Program-made: the position numbers and the translations under genes
Assembly (NCBI RefSeq): GCF_018991925.1
Contig: NW_024754732.1
Location: 1,047,001 to 1,111,000 of the forward strand
Direction: 5' to 3'
From: Homarus americanus
Taxonomy: Eukaryota > Arthropoda > Malacostraca > Decapoda > Nephropidae
Length of the DNA stretch: 64,000 bases
The notes under the pieces: generated by a model
Databases searched by the model: none
Seen by the model: the letters and a program-made list of their open reading frames with translations, nothing else
What the model was told of the DNA's origin: nothing
In this document: one piece after another, positions 26,837 through 37,063 of the stretch
How the letters are laid out: every line of letters starts with the position of its first letter
How positions within the stretch are numbered: the first letter of the stretch is position 1

Positions 26837-27637
26837 GAGTGATATTTTTCAACAACGTGTCACCAGATTATCAAATTTCGAGTTGTTTAAATGTAATGCT
26901 TCATGGTAGAGGCAGCGGCACACACTCGCCTCTGTTGTGACTATGTTCATTATTTAGTTTATTTGACAACAATGGTATTATGCACAATTAAAAAACTTTG
27001 TTATTTATTTCACGAGTGTTAAATTATGACTAATTTTTCAATAGGACAGAATATTAACGCCAAAGTGATGTGGGACGCAGTCATTATCATCTCTAGTATT
27101 TCGTTATTAATCGTATATTCGTTGTAGGTGTATAACGAAGGTTGGAGTATTTATAGATACACAGCCAGTCTTGGGGAACTTTACTTAGAATGTAAAGACT
27201 TAATGATATAAAGCCAAAATTCTTCTCACTCTGCCGTAAGTAGGATCCTTCACCCACCTGGAGGAGATGATCAGACGAGGCATAGAAGGTGAGGTAACAG
27301 TTTATCTTCCCACAGTATACACTAGTGACCTCCAGGAGTAACGTTAGGTTGTCTCTCCGTCTCCTCGCCTTCTTCCTTCGATGACAATAAACTAATGATT
27401 GATATCAAATACTTTTTTTTCATTAGGTACCTGAGAGGAACTTTCATGGAGGAGATAAATAAGGAAATACATTCAGTCTAGTTTGTATATAAGTCAACAG
27501 TTCTCAAAGTCTTATGACAGGAGCGAGGGGGAGTAGAGGCAGGAAAGGAGGGACAGTGTTCAGCCCAAAACATGACACACACCATACATATCAAAATTAC
27601 TACGCAGTCTCCATATACACCAGTACAACTAATATTT

Positions 27638-27710
27638 ACTGGCGGGACTCGAACCCAGGACTAGGCGAAGTCAGGAGTCCAAGGTGATGATGACCACTCA
27701 CATTGAGGGT
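27638..27710 (-). mobile_element. tRNA-like head of a degenerate SINE or tRNA pseudogene
   Basis: On the minus strand, a segment with GAGTGGTCATCATCACC (A-box-like) is followed by GGGTTCGAGTCCCGCC, an excellent B box and T arm, at 27652-27637. The anticodon arm between them does not fold convincingly, so it is not a working tRNA. The 3' body (left of 27638) does not resemble the other SINE bodies in this window. Confidence 0.55.
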
Positions 27711-28538
27711 AAGGAAACACACAGGAAACGCCTGACAAACATTAAAATAAGTGGAATTGTCCATCTGTGTGTATGTTGAGTAAGGACACACAGTTCAATG
27801 TGACGGAAGCCGCATTTCACCTGGACAATATCTGACAGCAGCGTGTCGTGTGGTAGTGCAGGCAGGACACAACACCAGGCGTTACTTGAACTCACTATTG
27901 GCCTAGCAGGTATCGCTTGGGACCTGAATCTTGCAATCGTATATTGTAAACCAGATACAGTACAGGATATTGAATTTAATAATTTGAATATATTACCATA
28001 AACATAAAGTAAAAACTCGTAGGATAAAATCAGTCATCATCGCTTCTTATTAAGTTTCTTAATTTGTTTTGTTTAGAAATACTTTTAGTAAACTATAAAA
28101 TGCTGTCTATGTTCTCACTCTGGTGGCGCGATAGACTAGTAGTGACTTTGGGACAGTACAACACCAAGGCTCCAGGTCTGTTTGTGAGATGTTTCCTCCT
28201 TCTTCTCTACGTTATTGTCAATATTTATCACAGCCTTCCACCGTGTCCACACAACCAATGCTTCACAGATATCCAAGGCTGTGGTGGTGTCGAGCCCCCC
28301 CCTCCCCCTCAGCCCAGATCTGAACTAAAGTTACTATATTCTGTTTCGAAACTGAGGTCACGTCTCTTGAGGACACCACCTTCAGGTTGATGGTCTGTGG
28401 TCACCTTCTTGGTCTTGTAGCTCCGTCAGGTAAACCCTTAACTAATTTCAGTCTTCCTTCGCCTGTAAGACTCTTCTCTCCCATCTAATTGCTGTATATC
28501 TTTTAATGTGTGAACCAGACGAGCGTTCACATGGTTAA
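27711..28538. other. no recognisable feature
   Basis: Unique sequence. TGGCGCGATAGACTAGTAGT near 28122 faintly resembles an A box, but no B box follows. Confidence 0.5.
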
Positions 28539-28650
28539 TCATCAGGTAAATTAAGCTTAGGGGTTTAAGCTATAGTTAAAATAAGCGTTGGGGTTTAATC
28601 TTCAGGTGAAAGAAGCTTTGGGGGTTAATATACAAGTGATTCTCAATTGA
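28539..28650. repeat. tandem copies of the TIR-element end motif
   Basis: Three diverged ~36-bp units: TTAATCATCAGGTAAATTAA, GGGGTTTAATCTTCAGGTGA and GGGGGTTAATATACAAGTGA, each combined with a RRTTAAGC/AGAAGCTTTGGGG segment. They match the right end of the element at 22036-22244. Confidence 0.55.
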
Positions 28651-28696
28651 CTGATATATGTTTTAATATGGAAGTAACAATAAATCCTCGTACTGT

Positions 28697-28698
<2 letters not shown>

Positions 28699-28755
<57 letters not shown>
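28699..28755. repeat. (AG)n microsatellite
   Basis: About 28 AG dinucleotides without interruption. The interval 28756-29242 has no recognised feature. Confidence 0.97.
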
Positions 28756-28760
<5 letters not shown>

Positions 28761-29242
28761 AATTATTTTGCCTTTCACGTCAAATGAGAGACGATCTTCC
28801 TGCTTCTACCACCTCTGATCACCTGTGAACTGAACGCTGGTCTTTGAACCCTAAATGAAAGCCATCATATTACGTTCACCTGACTTACACCTGTAATACG
28901 AGCATTAGGGATCATTGTCAATAGAATTTTGTATTATAGATGGTCGTATTATCAAGTCTTAAGAACGTGGAGTGTCCCGTCTGTTGCACCTGACTGTAAC
29001 CTCAAACACTTGTACCTGTAGTCAGTGTTTAGTTCACTCTTTAAGTTTTATATCACCTGTTTTGGTTTTACAGCCTGTTAGATTTATAACTAATTCACGA
29101 GCTGTTCAGTCTGTTGAACTACGCGGTATTACGGGTTTTTTAATGGTTTATTGAAGCTTTGGTAACGAGAATTATAAGTGTTGATTTCTACATTTTGATG
29201 AACTACAAAATAAACCGAATCAGTGGTCCAATAATTCCCCTC

Positions 29243-29420
29243 AGGTGCTGCGGTCGAGTGGATAGTGTTCACTTCCTGTCCTAGGTCTCATCCAAGGCAC
29301 TTCGAGTTCACTCAGCTGTACTTGGGTGCCTAACTTTACAGTCGGGGATGAGAAGGAGGTCGAGTGTAGTACTGGCCACACTGCCTCCTTGTGTATCGAA
29401 GGCTCACTATACAGTTTGCT
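29243..29420 (+). mobile_element. tRNA-derived SINE remnant (family 1, copy b)
   Basis: GGTCGAGTGGATAGTGTTCA (A-box-like) is followed by a decayed anticodon arm and CACTTCGAGTTCACTCAG in place of the B box. The body contains CAGCTGTACTTGGGTGCC and ACTTTACAGTCGGGGATGAG. The body aligns with the minus-strand copy at 12885-13024. The ends are approximate. Confidence 0.65.
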
Positions 29421-30569
29421 TTATCCTAACTTCTCCTGGTGACGAGTCAGGTCTATGGAACCTATTTTCACGCCCTATGTAAAAGCACAAATGGGTCGTC
29501 AATCATTAACATATGACATTGTTATCTTCGTTGTCAGAGTGGAAAGTCAAAGTGGTCCCATAGTCATGATGACCCAAGTGTAGATACAGAACACAATATA
29601 GTCTAAGTCCTGAGGTACTGTACGAAAGGATGAGGCGTCGTCGACAATGAACTCGGCCGCCACACCACACTTTTGACGGAGTAACTGCTGATAAGTTTAT
29701 AACAAGTTCAAAACTCAGCCATAGTTCTAACCGTTGCTATGCAGTTAGATCTATTTGTTATACAATATTAGTGACTAAATACTGCAGTGGCCATAATATG
29801 AACTAGGGTGATGGTTCTCACCAGTGTTCAAATTTTCGACAGAATGACGACGACAGACACACTGAGCTCCCCGGGAGGTACTCCTACTGTACTATTGTTG
29901 ACTGCGAACATGGAACAGCACTCAGCCTAGTTTCAAATAGACGAGCCTCCCGAGACAAGCATGAGGACCTCTGTAACAGGCACCGTCCTTGTGCCCGTCT
30001 CTGCCAATAATGTTTCCAAGTCGTTAACAATAGTGTGTGGATATTCGAGGAACTGCACACACACACACACACTCTTCACTACTACGAACATGGAGATGGT
30101 AGTCATCGGTGGCTGGTACATGTTAAAGTATACGATCATTGTTGATAAACAAAACTTGTCTCAATATAGAAGTAATAAAGAGGATGACACGTTCCTGTGA
30201 CCTTGCCAAGTCATACAGAACAGAATGCAGCTTGAAGAGGAAGGAACCTTCCCATCCTCGCACACCTTACAATTAATAGTACAGTACGTTCGGAAAAAGT
30301 TCCTTTACCAGTGACGTTACGGAATAGTTATTGTTTAGTTACAAAGGGTTTTAACACTTAAGGTCAAGTGTAGCCAACCAAAGTAACGGTGTCTGATTAC
30401 CTCTACAGTACACTCATTATATGCTGATTACTGTCAATACATCACGCGTCTGTGGGGTGATAGACTTACAGGGACACTTTCTATATTTTTCCGAATATTT
30501 TTGACCTGTATATAGAGGATTATATAGACAACCATAAAACAAACTATAAATGAAAAGACTCATCACCAG
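29421..30569. other. no gene recognised; short (AC)n at 30057-30071
   Basis: Unique sequence apart from the small AC tract; no reading frame with family resemblance. Confidence 0.5.
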
Positions 30570-30665
30570 CCTAACCTAACCTAACCTAACCTTACCTAAC
30601 CTAACCTAACCTAACCTAACCTAACCTAACCTAACCTAACCTTACCTTACCTAACCTAACCTAAC
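30570..30665 (-). repeat. 95-bp interstitial telomere-like (CCTAA)n array
   Basis: About 19 pentamers of CTAAC, with a few CTTAC variants. This is the longest TTAGG-type tract in the window and is embedded in unique DNA, so it is interstitial rather than a chromosome end. Confidence 0.95.
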
Positions 30666-30756
30666 AATATTTTACCTTAAGTTAACTAATTATCATGAAG
30701 TTACAGATATAGAATAAGTCGAATCTATTTGGCAAAGTATCAGTTGCTTCTAAGGC

Positions 30757-31127
30757 TGAGCCGCTGTTATAGCAGGTGTGGAGCTTTGGTATGGCTGTTG
30801 TAGCAGGTGTGGAGCATTGGTTTGGTTGTTGGAGTAGCAGGTGTGGAGCATTAGTATGGCTGTTGTAGTAGGTGTGGAGCATTGGTTTGGTTGTTGGAGT
30901 AGCAGGTGTGGAGCATTGGTTTGGTTGTTGGAGTAGCAGAAGCATTAGTATGGCTATTGTAGCAGGTGTGGAGCATTGATCTGGCTGTTATAGCGGGTGT
31001 GGAGCATTGAGCTGGCTGTTAGAGTAGCAGGTGTGGAGCTTTGGTTTGGTTGTTGGAGTAGCAGGTGTGGAGCATTGATCTGGCTGTTATAGCGGGTGTG
31101 GAGCATTGGGCTGGCTGTTAGAGTAAG
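30757..31127. repeat. AGCAGGTGTGGAGCATTGGT minisatellite (~31-34 bp)
   Basis: About 11 units containing AGCAGGTGTGGAGCATTGGT followed by TTGGTTGTTGGAGT or a shorter TGGCTGTTGT variant. Two unit lengths alternate irregularly. The interval 31128-32295 behind it has no recognised gene. Confidence 0.93.
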
Positions 31128-32295
31128 CATATATGTCATTATAATTTAACTGTTAGAGGAAGGACTTAAGATTCTTTAGCCTCTTAATGTAAAAATAAAA
31201 TAGCGTCTTATCCACAAACGTAGAAAGAGAAATGTTGAAGAAATAGCATCAGGACGTGGCTGTAGAGATGACAGTGTTTACTGTATATTCCTTAGACGAA
31301 AACATTTAATTCTGGTATATGTGAATCTCCGCCGTGAATGAGGTTGACAGTATAGGTCAGTGAGCAGTAATGATTCAGATACAGTATTTGGCCCGTGTGA
31401 TTCAGCTGTAAGATATCAAGAAAGGAATTTGTGTTTTGTAGAAGTGTGTAGGGAAGGAGACTTTCTTGTGATAATGACTCTAATGTAGGTATGGTATAAG
31501 GTTGTAACTTAGTCGGTATAGAGTCTGTATATGGGTTAGGGCAGGGTTGTGACGTATAGAAATGAGGAGGGGGGGTGTAGTAAGGGTCGGGTGGGTTACA
31601 GAGTACTGAGGTTGAGCTGTAACGGTGAAAGGTGTATTGTTACATGTATTAGTGTTGGAGTGTTGTTACAGTGGTTATGTAGTGTTAGAGAGCGTTGCTA
31701 CAGAGGTTATGTATCGCGGTTACAAGATGCTGAAATAATTATGGAGACGACTGGTAATTCACGTACAGGGTATATCAACTGTGTAAATGTTGTCGTGATG
31801 GGTGTAATCGAGCTGGTGTAGAGAGTGTTGGGCAGGAGTGTAAAAGAACTGGCGTATTGAGTGTTGGCCCCCACCAGTGTGAACTCCCTGGTGCCCAAAA
31901 ATACCCTGGGTATTGGTGCCACTGTGCTCCCCACCTACCCATGCATGGGTCATCGTAGCCAACTCCAGCGCTCACGTTACATTAACTTAACCTGATTAAC
32001 CGCTCTCTCGTAGTTACCCGTTAACGTCCAGCACTAAAATATAGGCAAGAGATCGTGATTTAGGTGTTGAGATGAAATTAGATGTAGTGGCGTATAGTAA
32101 TTCAAACTCTGGTGTGGTCGCCTGGTGAGTAGTGGCAGCCCGGTCTGGTGCGCCTGCGCTGGTCTGTTCTGGCTGGGCGGCGCGCCCCCTGAACCATTTG
32201 GTGGCGCGCTGTGTGTGGAGACGTGTAGCTCCCGGCCCGTGACTGAGTGTGACAGTGGCAGACGTCATGACGAGAGCCAACCTCTGATCCCAAAA

Positions 32296-32325
32296 CAGTT
32301 TCTTTTCCTCCTCTTCTGTGCCCAG
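32296..32325 (+). other. splice acceptor of the exchanger exon
   Basis: A strong pyrimidine tract (TTTCTTTTCCTCCTCTTCTG) runs directly into CCCAG, with AG at 32324-32325, forty bases before the ATG. This implies at least one upstream non-coding exon outside the recognised region. Confidence 0.75.
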
Positions 32326-32364
32326 TGTCTGTGTGGTGTGGTGATAGCCAGTACAACCGGCACC

Positions 32365-34084
32365 ATGGTTGAACACAGAGCTAGCTGCTCTCCCCACTGG
32401 GGAATGCGTTTGTTAGGTCTGAGTGTATTAGTGCTTACTCTTTGCAGTCCAGTCTCTGCTGAAGGAAACGATACTGACGCGTTTGGAAAATGTCTCGACG
32501 GTCTCATTATTCCACTATGGTCACCCCAGGAAAACCTAACTACTGGCGACCGAGTGGCCCGAGCCATTGTCTACTTCGTGGCGATGGTGTGGCTCTTCAT
32601 CGGTGTGTCCATCATCGCTGATCGTTTCATGGGTTCCATTGAAATGATTACTTCGCAAGAGAAGGAAGTGACAGTGAAAAAGGCAAACGGCGAGACGCAG
32701 ATCATTGTAGTCCAAGTGTGGAATGAAACTGTGGCCAACCTCACGCTCATGGCCCGGCCCTCTGTCCTGAGATCCTGTTGTCCGTTGTTGAAATGTTCGC
32801 CACAAACTTCGAAGCCGGAGATCTCGGTCCTGGAACCATCGTCGGTTCCGCAGCCTTCAACTTGTTTGTCATCATTGGTATCTGCGTATATGTTATCCCT
32901 GATGGTGAGGTGAGATACATTAAGCATCTCCGCGTATTCTTTATCACTGCTTTCTTCTCCGTGTTCGCTTATATTTGGCTGTATCTTATCCTGGCTGAAA
33001 TTTCCTACGGTATCGTGGAGTTCTGGGAAGCCTTCCTGACCTTCCTCTTCTTCCCCATTACTGTTGTTCTTGCCTACATCGCTGATCGTCGTCTTCTCTT
33101 CTACAAGTACTTGACAAAGGAATATCGTATGGGCAAGCGCGGTGTTATCATTGAAACTGAAGGCACCGATGTCGAGTTGGGAAAGAAGGAAGAAGGAGGA
33201 CCCCTGTTTGAAGAAAATGTAGACGAATCTGTCAAGGAGTTTGAGGAACATCGCAAGGAGTACATGGCTGTTATTCGTGAGCTGCCCAAAGCACCTATGC
33301 CATGGAAAACCTAGAATCTATGGCCCGCGAGGAAATTATTAACCGTGGCCCCAAGTCTCGTGCCTTCTACCGTATCCAGGCCACCAGGAAGCTGACTGGT
33401 GGTGGTAACATCATGAAGAAAGCGAGAGAGGAGGTTAAGGTAGAAAAGGAAGACGACACTGAAAAAAGACAGAGGACACCATCCGTATTTTCTTCGACCC
33501 TGGACACTACACCGTGATGGAGAACGTGGGTACTTTTGAAGTGACTGTAGTCCGTGAAGGAGGGGATCTCAACACCACTGTTCTTGTTGACTACAAGACT
33601 GAAGACGGCACAGCAAATGCTGGCGGCGATTACATAGGTGCGGAAGGTACTCTGGTCTTCCTGCCAGGTGAAACACAGAAAACCTTCAACCTGGAAGTCA
33701 TCGACGACGAAGTTTTCGAGGAAGATGAACATTTCTACGTCCGTCTCTCCAACATGCGCCTGGGCTCTCTGATGGTACAGCCGTGACCCATGCTGTCAAC
33801 GGTGCTGCTGGTCAACCCAACAAGCCTGTCAAGATGGAACTGGCTGCTCCATACGTCGCCACTATTATGATTCTCGACGATGATCACGGTGGTATCTTCA
33901 ACGTCAGCGAAAAGGACATAGAAATCGTGGAGTCTATTGGAACATACGAACTGAAGGTTGTGCGTTGGTCTGGTGCACGTGGCCGCGTCACTGTGCCTTA
34001 CAAGACGGAAGACGGTACAGCCAAGGCCGGCAAGGACTACGAAGCAGCTGAAGGCGAACTTGTCTTCGAGAACAACGAGACTGA
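32365..34084 (+). CDS. Calx: sodium/calcium exchanger (SLC8/CalX), large 5' coding exon, four -1 frame breaks
   Basis: Exchanges Na+ for Ca2+ across the plasma membrane. The start at 32365 (CACCATGG, ideal Kozak context) gives a hydrophobic signal peptide (codons ~14-32); a second ATG at 32404 is the alternative. NDT and NLT are N-glycosylation sites near the mature N-terminus. Next come transmembrane segments, the alpha-1 repeat (NETVANLTLMA ... GSAAFNLF), more transmembrane segments, an XIP-like RRLLFYKYLTKEYRMGK (about 33085), the cytoplasmic loop, a Calx-beta domain with Ca2+-binding DDEVFEEDE (33703-33729), and the start of a second Calx-beta (from ~33890). The exon ends in ...FENNET at a GTAAGT donor; mammalian NCX1 also has one large exon ending within the second Calx-beta before alternative exons. 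The frame breaks at 32755-32772 (about four bases missing, damaging the GSSAPE motif), 33300-33303, 33462-33467 (six A) and 33766-33770. The second half of the protein is not seen in this window. Confidence 0.93.
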
Positions 34085-34090
34085 GTAAGT
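34085..34090 (+). other. splice donor GTAAGT of the exchanger exon
   Basis: GTAAGT directly follows ...GAGACTGA. Reading through gives a stop within one codon, so the open frame ends exactly where a consensus donor begins. Confidence 0.85.
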
Positions 34091-34786
34091 AGTAGAGTCC
34101 ATCCCTTTTATCCTTCCACCTCTCATTCTGTAATAGTCCTTCCTCCAAGACGTTTCTGGTAGCAAATGACATTATTTCTAGTATCAGGTGAGCTAGTGAA
34201 TACACAGGTAAACCAGCTAATCAACGATAAGCTTTACCTGTTTCCCTAAATATTGTTAGTAACGTGAACGAAAACAAGACACACGACAAACTTGACAGAA
34301 TTTATTGAAAAGTTTTATATTGTGAGCAAGATATGAATTGTCCTTTTGCATTTTGTTATATTGATGACCTGTGTTAACATTGGGACTTATTATCGCATTA
34401 CTGACCATAAGTTCACTTTCAAAACAACTGTCATATCACACCATGTAATTTTTTTAAACAGGTGAGATACTGGTAGAGCTGTAGTCATTGTTTCTACGAG
34501 ATAAATTGTGATGCAACAGAGGCAGCCAGATGCATTCTCAGAGCCCTTCTCCCTCATCCTTGCAGTACTCTTGATATTATAACCATTTGTTTAAATATTC
34601 AGATAAATTAATATCCCATATAAAAGGTTCATACATCTGATGAGCGCTGTAAAAAGCGATCTATTGTATTGATGATAACTGACTCGAGAATAACAAATTG
34701 AGGGAACAAATCTGATGGTTAAAAAAGTTATCACCAGAAAGAGCGCCGGGCCGAGGAGATGAGGAAGTAGCGAGACAGTTATGTAA
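34091..34786. other. exchanger intron, unique sequence
   Basis: AT-rich, no second Calx-beta continuation or alternative exon recognised. Confidence 0.6.
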
Positions 34787-34960
34787 ACATTCCAGCGCTG
34801 AGCCTAAAGTACAGTGGAAAGAAAATATAACAGGTTTTCTTTCCACTGGACTTAAGTTCGCTTATTATTTGTACACATTCCAGCGCTGAGCCTAAAGTAC
34901 AGTGGAAAGAAAATATAACAGGTTTTCTTTCCACTGGACTTAAGTTTGCTTATTTTTTTA
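34787..34960. repeat. 88-bp tandem duplication, each copy with a 19-bp hairpin
   Basis: Copies start at 34787 and 34875 (ACATTCCAGCGCTGAGCC) and are almost identical up to the T-rich end. Each contains AAGTACAGTGGAAAGAAAA, a 9-nt loop (TATAACAGG) and TTTTCTTTCCACTGGACTT, which pair with a single mismatch. It lies ~700 bp into the exchanger intron. Confidence 0.93.
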
Positions 34961-36391
34961 GTCTTTAGGCGAGAGTTGAAGATAAGATAATTCCAATTAA
35001 TAACTCAGGTGGTGTTGTGTACTGAGCAGTAAGTCAGGTGTTGTGTTTGGTTAATAGAAAGTTGGTTTTGTTTCGATTCCTAATACTAAAAAGAAACCTT
35101 CATCGTTTTGGATCGAGATAATGTTTTTATTTATTTATTTATTTTAGTATATCTCCAAGTTCTTGTCCCTGAAAAAGATGATTAAGGCCAGGTGTCCAGA
35201 AGTCGAGACTCAAACTGTAGTGTGTCCCCCAGGTAGAATTCTTGTACCTCCTCCCAATCATTTTTTTTTATTAGAATTAACAAAAATCATAACAGGTTGA
35301 ACACTCTCACATGACACAAAGTTCAACTAGAATTTTATATTACTGTACAATATAGGAATTTTTACCTGCATCATTAGTTCAGTATTGGAGGTAGACGTAA
35401 CACAGGATTACTTACAGATATTACTAATAATATTAAGAAACGGTGTAATGATTATGATGATTACTTAACGAGTTTTTTTTTTTTTTGAGAACTTGTTGGA
35501 CATCTGAAGGTTAGTTATAGCAGAAGTACACTTGATAAGGAAGATTTGACTCTATACTTCTCTGTTATTTCTCTATATTACGAGTCAGTATTGGTATATA
35601 GCTTTCAGATTATGGCTATATTATTCTCCCACTTATCATGTACATTACTAGCCAATGTTACTCTACTTCCCGTCACTCTCTCCACCACTAACACAGGTCG
35701 CACTTATTGCCTTCACTCATCACGTGTTCTCCCCATCATTATCCTTTACACTCTCTCCCTCATCACTAGCACCTCTTCCATGTTCATCACCTCGACTTCT
35801 GCTTTGTTTCATCACTTCTCATATCTGTCTCATAAACTCTCATATATTTGAGCTCAGTATCAAACGCTACTACTACTATGGCTGCTGAAAGTCTGTCCGT
35901 AGTAAACAATACTTTGAGTGGCCGTAATTTATCATGCACGCAAAAACTAAACTCTTGAGTGAAAGAGTGACGCGCCTGGGGGTTGTGTTCTATAGTTCCT
36001 CTCTGGGTAGTAGCTGGCATGCTGGCGGCTCTCTGCGGAGACTCACCTTGACCCAGATGCTCTTGAGCTTCACACTTCCTGGGATAAATGGTGTTTTTCG
36101 CTCCCTAGGCTAATGGGATCCTAACACCCCCCAGTGATGGTGACCTTCCCCCCCCCCCGGGCTAGCAGAGAGAGAGAGTCTCAGACGGAACACGTGAGAG
36201 ACAGCGTGGCGGGTTAGTAGTGTGGTGTGGTCGATACTAAGCCTCAGGAGTCAGGGATAGTTGGTACACTTAGGGAACAAAATAACAGTAATCTGCGTTA
36301 GTAGTTAAGGTTACCAGTTAATGTTTATTGGTTTAGCATCATCACAATCTTACACGTGGAATAATTTTCTTGAAATATGAAAAAAATGAGG

Positions 36392-36396
<5 letters not shown>
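34961..36396. other. intronic or intergenic, no gene recognised
   Basis: Includes a short (TTTA)n near 35131-35145, T runs near 35471, a C run near 36151 and otherwise unique sequence. Confidence 0.5.

Positions 36397-36449
<53 letters not shown>
36397..36449. repeat. (GA)n microsatellite
   Basis: About 26 GA dinucleotides without interruption. A (CT)n tract of ~22 bases follows at 36914-36935; between them lies purine-rich unique sequence. Confidence 0.97.
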
Positions 36450-36452
<3 letters not shown>

Positions 36453-36904
36453 CAGGAGGAAGCCCCAGACACCATTGACAAGCTATTATTTGTGAAGAGG
36501 CTAGGGAAGGGAGGGGTAACATGACCCTAACACACACACCGTTAAGGGGAAGAAGAGGGAACTGAGCTATCTTAGTGAGAGCAGGAACAGTGGAATAGAA
36601 TCTTATAAAAGGTGTTGAAATTGGTTGATTCTCGTATAATTGAAAATGATGAAGATAGGTTGAGAGAGAGATAAGAAAGATACAAGTGGGGAATAAAATG
36701 AATAAGGATGAATAAAAAGCAGGACGGTGGGGAAAAAGGGAAACAAAATATTAAAGGACGAGGATATAAGAGAGAGCCATTATTATTTTGTTGTCTATAA
36801 GGGACCGATGGCAGCCACTTTACCCTCTCAGTGGCCTTCTTGACCTGCAGAAAGTGAGACTCATCAAAACTTATTCTTCTCCACCTAACCTATAATAGGG
36901 TACG

Positions 36905-36935
<31 letters not shown>

Positions 36936-37063
36936 ATTTCTCTCTCTCTGGCTAACTGGTACTGGGATTGTCTGCGTGGCACATTGTTTGTCTAAAAGGT
37001 ACAGAGTGTCTTGTGTGGTGCAGAGATAGTATTTGTCTGTGTGGTACTGTGCTCTTACGGGTG

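Noticed and set aside
32125..32364. An N-terminal extension of the exchanger by 80 codons
   Set aside because: A strong acceptor lies at 32325 and the upstream codons show no exchanger resemblance; the Kozak ATG at 32365 precedes a signal peptide.
32571..33251. A 226-codon minus-strand gene
   Set aside because: It is the antisense shadow of the conserved exchanger exon.
32740..33780. Programmed frameshifting in the exchanger
   Set aside because: Four shifts in one exon, none at a recognised slippery site with a downstream structure; deletion error or mutation fits better.
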